Positions 56,433-64,000 of a stretch of DNA of 64,000 nt are shown one piece after another. The DNA comes from a virus, in IMG/VR virus record IMGVR_UViG_3300049215_000227, positions 1 through 64,000 of that record; one strand, written 5' to 3'. The first letter of the stretch is position 1. Each line of letters opens with the position of its first letter. The notes under the pieces are model-generated. The model saw only the letters and a program-made list of their open reading frames with translations. It was not told where the DNA came from and did no database searches. The position numbers were made by a program, and so were the translations under genes.

Positions 56433-59400
56433 TTAGTTGCCAATCCTATGAATAGATATGGATGACGTATACGGAACAGAACTACCTTGAATAGTGTTTG
56501 ACGCATCTGGTCTAATGTCAATAAAATCACCAGCATTTAATTGCATCAAGGTAGAACCAGTCAATCTTTGAGAAGACGTGCCGTTTGCTATAGATGAAAG
56601 AAAAGTGTTTGCGCTTCCATTTAAATACGCTGTATAGTCAGTTGTTCCAGGGTTGCTGGTACTGTATATGCAAATGCTCACGTTGTATTTACCTGAAACT
56701 GGTGCAGTAAACTTCCATGTGCCGTTAGAACCAGCAGTAGTGGTAGTGACTGCTCCATGTGAATCAAACACTTTACTATCAAAGTTAATTTGAGTTCCAG
56801 AGGCACCACTTTGGTTTGTAGATACAAAGTATTTTGCACTAACAGTTTCAGACGCAGCAATAACTGCAGGACCAGAAAGACGCTCAAAAGATACGTATGC
56901 CGTAGTTTGACCGCCGCTGGCAGTAAACGTTGGAATGCCAGGATCTTTTGAGATGTATACAGCTAATGTATCTCCAGCGTTTGCCTGAATAAGAACGCTA
57001 CCAGCAGTCTGAGGTGCGATGTTTCCTGTCGTTTGTGCGGTCCAACGACCTAATTCAGACCAGAATGATCCGTTTTTGTAAGCTCTAACATATATGCCGT
57101 TCGCTAATGTTGCACCAGAAGTTCCAGAAGCAACTGCCAATTCTCCAGTTACACGATATATGCCGGTAACTGGCACAGTGAAGATACCTGTAGAGTTATT
57201 ATAAGCACCATGCGTATCAAACTCTTTAGTAGGTTGAATGTACGCAGCATCAGACGTGGTAATGGTCTGACTTGAACCGTAATACTTAGCCGCAACGACG
57301 CGAGTGTCCGTGTCATTTGACATTACGCTGTTTGAAGACCAACCAGCGATAGGAAATTTAGCTATAAAGCTAATATAGTCACCACTAGTAAGAACTGACG
57401 ATGCATTGGTTACTTTTTGAAATCCACCTGATGCACCCTGGAACGAAAAGAATAGCTGATTATTGGTAGATCCATCATAGACTAATGAATCGCCGTTATT
57501 ATTTGCAAATAAGCTATTAGGTGAAGCACTTACAGAGATACGGTTTAAATAACCAAGTTGTGTTCCTGCTCCGTAAGATGACACTTTAGACGTATCTATA
57601 GTGTATCCAGCTGGAAGATTTAGGGTCCAAGCAACGGCAGTTGGAGTTCCACAGGTTGCATTACCAATTACTTCCATGGAATCGCCAACACGTCGCCAAT
57701 AAACAGTGCTATTGGTTACGGTACCCATACCACCAAATGTGAAGGCTAGGTTACTGTTCCAATCCGATGTAGCCGATCCTTTTTGAACAGTCTGAGGACC
57801 AACGACGAAGTCGTCCCAATACATGCTGCAAGCGCCAGCAGAAGAGTTTACTGCAAGTATTGCAAGTCTATATTGTGTGCTATTAGATGTAGACTGAAAG
57901 CTTGCAACCAGTTGTCCTACACCACTATTCTGAACGAAGTTATAAACGCCGGCAGGTTGAATCCATGCAAGGTTTGTTACGTCGTAAAGATATACAGCAA
58001 AAGTGTTAGAACTTGTTCCTGAGAAGTTTAGGTTTGCTGCACCGCTTTGTACTTGGTAGAAGGCGCTGATGGTGAGCATCTTTGATTGATCTTCTGCGTC
58101 GATGTAGAAGGCGTCAGAGATAAAACCTTGTCCAGCGCTCCACGTAATGCTTGCAGATGTTTGCAAGGAGTATTGCTTGCCAAGCGGACTGATGTTGGTC
58201 GTTCCAAAGGTAGAGATTGACGCAGCGCCAGAATTTACTGAGCCAGTAGGAATTACGCCAGTAAGGGTTGTATTAAATAGTGACCAACCAGTAGTTGTAT
58301 TGCTCTCAAAGTCACCATTACCTGGGTTAGCCGTACCACCGCCGAATGACGCTTTGTAAGCAGAAAGATAGTTTTTAGCTCCACCGCTCGCCGAGAGGTT
58401 GTTAACCTGAGTTTGAAGTGCCGCAATTTGAGTTGTATTAGTTGTAGACGTATCAACTACAACTGCGCGCTGCAAGATCTCAACAGAGAGGTTCTGTCCG
58501 CTATAATCGCTATCCAACGTGATGACAGAGCCACTAGTTTCTGTATAGCTAGAATCCGGCGTAAGCGTAGGGTTGATGTAGCGAGGAATCAACTGACCGT
58601 TCAAGTAAACGTCGAGAGATCCGTACGGGCTTCCAGAGTTAACGCCTACTGCGTACTGAAAGTTGGTTAAGGTAATCGTCGTCTTACCGCCGACGAGAGA
58701 GACTGTGCAGTTAACAGGCGTGCCAACGTTGTTAGTGAACGCGTACGCTTGGTTGATGACGCCTCCAGCTCCGTTGGAGACGTACTTCTGCATGAACTCC
58801 TTGTACATGATGAGGTTGACGATGCCGGTTCCAGATGTCTGAAGGGCAAAGAATCTCAAGTAGGAGTTTGATCCGGCTGCAGGCGTCACTACGCTCGTGT
58901 GCTGCGTGGTGTCAAGAGTAGGTCTAGATGCTACTGCAGACCAACTGGAGTTGTTAGAGGAAGCTGTGTATGCAACGTATGGACCAACATCTGGAGTGAA
59001 CAGGTTGCTGTTCGAGACGTTGTTGTCCTTGTAATCAACCATGAACTCCGACATAGTCGTTCCTGGGAACGCCGCGGAGATGGCCGCACCGTCAACAGCC
59101 AAGTTGTAAATATCCTTGGTGTGAACAGCTTGAGAAACTGTAACCTGGGTTCCGTTAGAAGGAACAGGGTTTAGAGTTTCGACAGTGAAGTTGCTTTGAC
59201 TGTTTACAGCCGTGATCTTAACAGCCTGAGTGCCAACGATGACCATGTCACCGGCAGCAACAGTGTAGCCAGCAGCGCTGCTCAATACGACGGTCGTGGA
59301 GTTTGTGCCTGCAGCGATGGTCTTAGAAGCATCGTAAGACATCTGCCACATAGTCTTAGCAGCAATATAGGACGCGTTGGTGAATCCTGCGGTGCTGTTA

Positions 59401-59978
59401 ACGGAAGTGGTTGAACTTGTAGGAGTATCAGAGAAGAGCTCTGTGAAACTAGCTCTGAAATTTAGCTCATCAAGGTCATCGCCAACGCCGCTGCCGCCAG
59501 AGCCGGTTCCAGGAGCGGAACTCAAGATCCAGCGAGATTGACCGTCGTCGTAGGTGAGCTGAATAACCTGTCCAGAAAGGATGGTGATTGTGCCCTGATT
59601 GTAAGTAAGAATTCTGTTAGCAGGCGTTGGCTCAGTAGCGTCGTTGTTGTTGATCAACAGAGGCTGAGAGCTCTGGTTGTAGATGACGATGGACTTAGCG
59701 GGGCCAGAAGCCGTTACGCCGTATAGGGTCGAAGTCGTAGAACCTGTAACTCTGATGAGGGAGTTCTGAACTACAGCGGCCGTGAATTGGGCGCTGGTAA
59801 GAGAGGCAGCAGATGGAACGTCAACTCTAGAAGCTAGGTTGATCCAGAATCCGTTCTGATAGAACTCGTAAGTGTTAGCTGTTGAGTCAAAATATAGGTC
59901 GCCGTTTGATGGGCCAGATGGAGCCGCCTGTGGATTGAGGTTGGCACCATTCCTAATTTTCATGAAGTTTAAAGCCAT
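56433..59978 (-). CDS. Tail fibre with tandem C1q-like domains
   Basis: 1181 residues. An N-terminal attachment part (GPSNGDLYFDSTANTYEFYQNGFWINL) is like that of the fibre at 60025. A long beta-rich shaft follows. The last about 280 residues carry two C1q/TNF-like domains with FDTHGAYNN...GIYRV and FDSHGAV...GKYNV. These trimerise and often bind sugars. AGGAAAGGG and TATAAT (60006) lie upstream. Confidence 0.8.
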   Translation of the reverse strand: MALNFMKIRNGANLNPQAAPSGPSNGDLYFDSTANTYEFYQNGFWINLASRVDVPSAASLTSAQFTAAVVQNSLIRVTGSTTSTLYGVTASGPAKSIVIYNQSSQPLLINNNDATEPTPANRILTYNQGTITILSGQVIQLTYDDGQSRWILSSAPGTGSGGSGVGDDLDELNFRASFTELFSDTPTSSTTSVNSTAGFTNASYIAAKTMWQMSYDASKTIAAGTNSTTVVLSSAAGYTVAAGDMVIVGTQAVKITAVNSQSNFTVETLNPVPSNGTQVTVSQAVHTKDIYNLAVDGAAISAAFPGTTMSEFMVDYKDNNVSNSNLFTPDVGPYVAYTASSNNSSWSAVASRPTLDTTQHTSVVTPAAGSNSYLRFFALQTSGTGIVNLIMYKEFMQKYVSNGAGGVINQAYAFTNNVGTPVNCTVSLVGGKTTITLTNFQYAVGVNSGSPYGSLDVYLNGQLIPRYINPTLTPDSSYTETSGSVITLDSDYSGQNLSVEILQRAVVVDTSTTNTTQIAALQTQVNNLSASGGAKNYLSAYKASFGGGTANPGNGDFESNTTTGWSLFNTTLTGVIPTGSVNSGAASISTFGTTNISPLGKQYSLQTSASITWSAGQGFISDAFYIDAEDQSKMLTISAFYQVQSGAANLNFSGTSSNTFAVYLYDVTNLAWIQPAGVYNFVQNSGVGQLVASFQSTSNSTQYRLAILAVNSSAGACSMYWDDFVVGPQTVQKGSATSDWNSNLAFTFGGMGTVTNSTVYWRRVGDSMEVIGNATCGTPTAVAWTLNLPAGYTIDTSKVSSYGAGTQLGYLNRISVSASPNSLFANNNGDSLVYDGSTNNQLFFSFQGASGGFQKVTNASSVLTSGDYISFIAKFPIAGWSSNSVMSNDTDTRVVAAKYYGSSQTITTSDAAYIQPTKEFDTHGAYNNSTGIFTVPVTGIYRVTGELAVASGTSGATLANGIYVRAYKNGSFWSELGRWTAQTTGNIAPQTAGSVLIQANAGDTLAVYISKDPGIPTFTASGGQTTAYVSFERLSGPAVIAASETVSAKYFVSTNQSGASGTQINFDSKVFDSHGAVTTTTAGSNGTWKFTAPVSGKYNVSICIYSTSNPGTTDYTAYLNGSANTFLSSIANGTSSQRLTGSTLMQLNAGDFIDIRPDASNTIQGSSVPYTSSISIHRIGN

Positions 59979-60005
59979 GCGATTCCCTTTCCTCGCTTAG
60001 ATAGC

Positions 60006-60011
60006 ATTATA
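60006..60011 (-). promoter_or_regulatory. -10 box for the fibre at 56433
   Basis: Minus strand ATGGTATAATGC, 27 bases before the ATG at 59978, with a normal leader. Confidence 0.55.
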
Positions 60012-60024
60012 CCATATTAAGTTT

Positions 60025-62358
60025 TTATCTTCTAAATGACTTAATATCTGCCCTCATTGTGCGAGCTGCGCCTTGATTTGTGGTTGTGTACTGAATTAGA
60101 ACGTTAGCACCGCTAACTGTTGCCGACCATTGAACTCCGCAATCGGCCGTTTCGCCGTACTGGTCAGTTTCAGCGGCAACAATGGTTCCAGCGTTGTTTG
60201 AAGTTACTCTTAAGGTACCCACACGACAATCCTTAGTAGCATTACCGCTCTCAATGACATAGCTAATCTCGTAGCCAGCCACAGAGGCGTAGGCAAATTG
60301 AAAGGCTGTTGTAGGGGTGGACTGATTGTCTGACAACGATATAGAGTCAGTATAGGTTTGAGTTAGGTAATTAGTGCCGTCAGCTGACCTCTGAAAAGAG
60401 GCGCTGTAGATTTGAATATTTGCTGATCCAGAGTTAATCTGCAGCGGCGTGTTAACGGAAAGCAAGCTAGTTGCGTATACGGTGGCCCATCTTAGAGCAG
60501 CGCTACCGAGATTGAGAACGGCATCGGATCCTGCGATGAGGGAGGCATTGATTGCCACTGATGCCAGATTGCTTAACGCAGTGTTGGCCTTGCCATTTAA
60601 CTGAGTTTGGATTGCGCTCGTAACACCGCTGACATAGCCAAGTTCAGTTGCTGTTGTTGTAGAAGCCACAGGAAGACCGTTGGCGTCGGTTGCAACAGCC
60701 CTATTGGCCGTGACAGAGGTGTCCTGCATCACTCCGGCAGAGCTATTAGTTACCCAAGCATAGTTTGTTCCAGAAGCAAGCTTGCTCCTAGCGATTGCAG
60801 CAGAAGCAGAAACTTGAGTGTTCGTGATACCGCCAGCTTTAACTTCTAGCTGGTTAGAACCGTTGATGTCGATGGTCGTGTTGTCAAACAGAACGTTCAG
60901 AACAGATGAAACGTATGTTAAGGCGTTTCCAAGCGCAGTGGATGCTGGACCAGAGAATTGTAGCCATGAGCTGCTTGCGCTCGTAAACGTATAGCTTTGA
61001 CCAAAGTGATCAGAGTTTGAGTTAATGACAGAGACGGCGTTTGTGTTGGCAGGAACGGTGAAAGAGTACGTCCATGCGCCAGGTACGCCACCAGTAACTT
61101 GCACGATAGAGTTAGTGTGTCCAGCAAAGCTGCCGCCGACTAAGCTAGTAGGAAAAAGAGCGTCGTGGTTGATGACGAACCTGTCTCCAGCTTGAATAGT
61201 TCTTGTAGGAAACAAGTCAATCCATTGAGAACTTTCTGCTCTCCACCACACAGCGTGACCAGCACCAAACGAGGTCCAGGCACCCGTTGGAGATGTTCCA
61301 ATGATGTACACCACGCTATCTCTTGGAGATACAGGAGGAGTAGATAGGCTGTCATCTGCCAAGCACATGTCGTTGACGGGAGCCAACCAACTTAATCCTG
61401 AACCAACCGAATCAACGTACGCCTTTGTAACTAAGTCATTTGGGTTAACAGGAGCACCACTGTTAGTGATGATGAATCCGCCCAAGGACTGATTAGCAGT
61501 AAAAGCATTTGCGCCGTTGGCTAAAATTACCTGGCCGTAGTTGACAGCATCGCTTGCGCTAGAACCGGCCGTAAGGTTTGTGATCTTGTTCGAGTTTAGG
61601 TTAAAGTTTCCAGTTGCAGAAACAGAACCATCCGCTAAGAACAAGTTGGTTGACAAGATGCTCGAAGGAGCTACAAAGCCTGATCCATCCTGGATTAATA
61701 CGTCGTTTGTAGAGCCACCAAGAGGAGCAAGCTTGCTGTAAGCGATCGCAGCAGCCGTATTGATGTCACTATCAACTATACTATTGCCAAGATTCAACTT
61801 GGTATACAGAATGTTAGCGGTGTTACTGATGTCGGTGTTTACGATGCTGCCTGACAAGTTAAGCTTGCTGTACGCAATACTTGCGGTCGGGCTAACGTCA
61901 CTATTTACGATGCTTGCAGATAGGTTTAACTTGCTGTAAGCGATCGCAGCAGCTGTGTTGATGTCGCTATCAACTATACTGTTGTTTAGATTTAACTTAG
62001 TATAGGCAATGGCTGCAGAAGGCGAAACCATCGCGTTAACAATTATGCCGCTCTTGATTGAGAGACCTAAGGTTGAGTCAGCAAGAATATCGCCAACGGA
62101 GCTAGTATCTACTGCGTCAGATTGGTTGGTAGAGTTGTCGCCGATGATAACGTTGTGCGCTGCTAGCGGCAACCCAGTAATAAATCCAGCAATGGGTGCC
62201 CAAGCCGATCCGTTGTAGTATCGTACGGTGTTGCTTACTGAGTTGTAGTACAGATCGCCAGCAACCGCCGTTACCGGATCGGTCGCAGCAATAGGTAGCG
62301 TGAACGGCAAGCCGTTCAAGAACACTACCTTATTACCAAATTGTAGCTGGTTAGCCAT
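60025..62358 (-). CDS. Tail fibre with IAYSKLNL repeats
   Basis: 777 residues. The N-terminal attachment segment (AVAGDLYYNSVSNTVRYYNGSAWAPI) is followed at about 113-210 by five units of the form AIAYSKLNLxxSIVxSDI, a repeat common in phage fibres, then a beta shaft and a C-terminal beta module ending in QYTTTNQGAARTMRADIKSFRR that also occurs twice in the next fibre. Confidence 0.8.
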   Translation of the reverse strand: MANQLQFGNKVVFLNGLPFTLPIAATDPVTAVAGDLYYNSVSNTVRYYNGSAWAPIAGFITGLPLAAHNVIIGDNSTNQSDAVDTSSVGDILADSTLGLSIKSGIIVNAMVSPSAAIAYTKLNLNNSIVDSDINTAAAIAYSKLNLSASIVNSDVSPTASIAYSKLNLSGSIVNTDISNTANILYTKLNLGNSIVDSDINTAAAIAYSKLAPLGGSTNDVLIQDGSGFVAPSSILSTNLFLADGSVSATGNFNLNSNKITNLTAGSSASDAVNYGQVILANGANAFTANQSLGGFIITNSGAPVNPNDLVTKAYVDSVGSGLSWLAPVNDMCLADDSLSTPPVSPRDSVVYIIGTSPTGAWTSFGAGHAVWWRAESSQWIDLFPTRTIQAGDRFVINHDALFPTSLVGGSFAGHTNSIVQVTGGVPGAWTYSFTVPANTNAVSVINSNSDHFGQSYTFTSASSSWLQFSGPASTALGNALTYVSSVLNVLFDNTTIDINGSNQLEVKAGGITNTQVSASAAIARSKLASGTNYAWVTNSSAGVMQDTSVTANRAVATDANGLPVASTTTATELGYVSGVTSAIQTQLNGKANTALSNLASVAINASLIAGSDAVLNLGSAALRWATVYATSLLSVNTPLQINSGSANIQIYSASFQRSADGTNYLTQTYTDSISLSDNQSTPTTAFQFAYASVAGYEISYVIESGNATKDCRVGTLRVTSNNAGTIVAAETDQYGETADCGVQWSATVSGANVLIQYTTTNQGAARTMRADIKSFRR
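61730..62030 (-). repeat. Five IAYSKLNL protein repeats
   Basis: In-frame units of about 22-23 residues; the second and fifth (SDINTAAAIAYSKL) are near-identical at DNA level. Confidence 0.8.
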
Positions 62359-62361
62359 CTG

Positions 62362-64000
62362 TTAACTCCACCTTCTCATGAAGTACTTGAACGTTCCGTT
62401 AAAGCCGGTAGCGGTCGAGGTGTACTGCACAAGCACTTGCGATCCTGAGATTACGCTGCTTAAAACTACGCCGGTGGATGCAGTATTCACGAAGTCATAG
62501 CTTTGAGCTGTATTGATTGTATCATTTGCGATCATGAGTCGGCCAACTTCATACACGCCGTTTCTCAAGATGGAGAACTCGATCACGGCAAATGGAAATG
62601 TCGAGGCGTCATAGGCAAACAACGTCTGAGGAACTGCTTCATTGTCTAGAATGGTAGCGCCAGAGGATAGGATCGTTTGCTGTAAGCCACCCAAAACTAG
62701 AGCTTCGTTGACTGTATCGATTAAGAAGTTAGAGTTGCCGTCTAGCAATCCGCCGTTGTTGTACTGAATAGACTCAGCAGGACCGCCGGCTACCGCTGGA
62801 GTAGAAGTTCCGCTGTAGCTAGGAACGCCGCCTGGACCACCAGAAGCGTTAGACCACCTACGAATCATCAACTTCATGATAGCTGAACTACCCGTTGCAG
62901 TTGTTGTGTACTGCAAGATTAGGTTGCCGCCGGAAATTACTCCGCTAAATGCTACTCCAGAGCTTCCAAGATACGAGTTTTCAGCAGAAACTGCTACGCT
63001 TGTTCCGTCCGACGTGATGTAAAGCACGCCGGTTTCTCTAGCAGAACTTCTGTTAAGAGAGAACTCCACGACCATGTACTCGCTGCCTAAGGCTGCAACG
63101 CTAAACACCGTTCCGTTGGTAGTGTTATCTGCCAAGCTGGTAGTGATGATGTTGCTCTGTTCCCAGTAGTCAGAGCCATTGAAGTATCTAACCTTGTCGT
63201 TAAATACCCAAGTCGTGTCGTTAAACTTGCCAATCTGATCTTTGAAGCTGTTGCCTTCTTCAATAATGACTGTGTCTGCTGCCGACGGAGATAGATTGCC
63301 GTTGAAGAGATACTGAGCAGTCCAACTCGTGATGTTGGTGCCAGTACCATTAGCCATGTAGATCTGATTGTTATCGCTGCTCAAGTTAGAGAACAACACT
63401 AGATCTCCGGCATTAACGCTGAAGCCATCTTCCGTAACTGGATTACCGGTTGGGAGCGTGGTGCTAACAGGGTCGTAATAGGTTGCCTTAACAAGGGCGG
63501 CGCCACTTGGAATAAGCGGAGACGAACCAAGAACCTCAAGACCATTCCAGAGATAAACAGCTTGTCCACCAAGTCTGCTTGCAACAACGATGACGCTTTC
63601 GCCAACTGGAACCGCACTGTTGTCAACGATGGTTACAGTAGGGGTTGTCGCGTTGTTGCGATCAATCGTCACGTACGCAGATTGGTTAGTTTGAAGTGAC
63701 CAACCTGGACTTGAATTAGGAAGCGTAATCACCGCATTTCCTGGGGAGCCAGGCTGCAAGATAGTAAGAGTTGCACCTGAAGCTTGAAACGTAAGTTCTT
63801 GAGCTGATCCGTTCGCTGTATTCACTGCGACAGTGGCAGTAGACAAGTACTTGATAGTTTTGTCTTGAGCCTTATCTGCCATCATGGAGGTAAGTTTAGC
63901 AGCACGCAGCGTGATGTTATCACCGGGTCCAGCGTTGAAGTTAGACTGACCGTTTAAGGTGTTGTATCCCGTTGGAACAAGATAAACAGGCGATGTAGCT
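62362..64000 (-). CDS. Tail fibre with duplicated beta module (N-terminus beyond window)
   Basis: The frame is open to the right edge (at least 546 residues). An apparent ATG at 63885 is internal, since ATSPVYLVPTGYNTLNG... is in frame upstream. Two copies of a about 105-residue beta module end in RRWS (LQYTTTATGSSAIMKLMIRRWS; VQYTSTATGFNGTFKYFMRRWS). It is likely a receptor-binding fibre of the same family as the one at 60025. Confidence 0.8.
   Translation of the reverse strand, partial: ATSPVYLVPTGYNTLNGQSNFNAGPGDNITLRAAKLTSMMADKAQDKTIKYLSTATVAVNTANGSAQELTFQASGATLTILQPGSPGNAVITLPNSSPGWSLQTNQSAYVTIDRNNATTPTVTIVDNSAVPVGESVIVVASRLGGQAVYLWNGLEVLGSSPLIPSGAALVKATYYDPVSTTLPTGNPVTEDGFSVNAGDLVLFSNLSSDNNQIYMANGTGTNITSWTAQYLFNGNLSPSAADTVIIEEGNSFKDQIGKFNDTTWVFNDKVRYFNGSDYWEQSNIITTSLADNTTNGTVFSVAALGSEYMVVEFSLNRSSARETGVLYITSDGTSVAVSAENSYLGSSGVAFSGVISGGNLILQYTTTATGSSAIMKLMIRRWSNASGGPGGVPSYSGTSTPAVAGGPAESIQYNNGGLLDGNSNFLIDTVNEALVLGGLQQTILSSGATILDNEAVPQTLFAYDASTFPFAVIEFSILRNGVYEVGRLMIANDTINTAQSYDFVNTASTGVVLSSVISGSQVLVQYTSTATGFNGTFKYFMRRWS

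Noticed and set aside
1-64000. Reassignment of TAG to an amino acid
   Set aside because: At least nine well-supported genes end in TAG followed closely by another gene or stop, so TAG is an ordinary stop here despite the CUA tRNAs.

Overview
The window is a contiguous stretch of a large tailed double-stranded DNA phage (Caudoviricetes). The signs are a HK97-type head module (TerL, portal, prohead protease, scaffold-like protein, major capsid), several long fibre genes, a T4-like lysozyme and a largely phage-encoded replication and recombination set. The replicative polymerase is a bacterial DnaE-type Pol III alpha rather than a family A or B enzyme. With a chaperonin, tRNAs and a nucleotide-metabolism set also present, this points to a large myovirus-like genome of which the window is only part. 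The sequence does not identify the host. Sigma70-like -10 boxes (often TGGTATAAT) suggest that host RNA polymerase is used. Both edges cut through fibre genes.

Layout. 1-11.5 kb (minus strand): a long HxH-repeat tail fibre and a run of virion-associated or neck genes, one carrying a sigma70 region 2-like domain. 11.5-13.8 kb: a Gly-rich mini-ORF, a CYTH phosphohydrolase, a DEDD exonuclease and a dTMP kinase. 13.8-26.8 kb: the head module, transcribed TerS-like, TerL, portal, protease fusion, scaffold, capsid. 26.9-35.8 kb: SbcD, a second metallophosphoesterase, a RecA/UvsX recombinase, a UvsY-like protein, a gp32-like SSB and DnaE. 35.9-45.4 kb: a structural gene, two HNH nucleases, SbcC, a Zn ribbon, GroEL, a methylase-like protein lacking DPPY, and dUTPase. 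45.4-48.4 kb: a divergent control region, a conserved unknown protein, three tRNAs, a structured inverted-repeat element, a PTH2-like hydrolase and lysozyme. 48.4-50 kb: a UvsW-like helicase. 50-54.5 kb (plus strand): a heavily structured leader RNA, an HNH nuclease, a DnaB-like helicase, a CHC/TOPRIM primase and a 2OG-Fe(II) oxygenase. 54.5-64 kb (minus strand): collar proteins, Gly-rich, C1q-like and repeat-bearing fibres.

How the genes fit together. DnaE plus the separate DEDD exonuclease, helicase and primase would form the replisome. UvsX, UvsY-like, SSB, SbcCD and UvsW-like proteins would drive recombination-dependent replication. dTMP kinase, a second P-loop kinase and dUTPase adjust nucleotide pools. 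GroEL may fold virion proteins. The fibre and collar cluster is the host-recognition module.

Most unusual observations: (1) a roughly 185-nt RNA with a terminal helix and interlocking pseudoknots directly ahead of an HNH gene; (2) eight genes with exactly six bases between the -10 box and the start codon, which predicts leaderless mRNAs; (3) two adjacent tRNAs whose loops read CUA (amber), although at least nine genes here end in TAG, and DnaE is joined in frame to its downstream neighbour through ambers only; (4) a prohead protease fused to a transglycosylase-like domain and a Zn ribbon, sharing an AGYGGAG...GGVLQAESL block with the capsid protein; (5) a sigma region 2-like domain inside a late gene.
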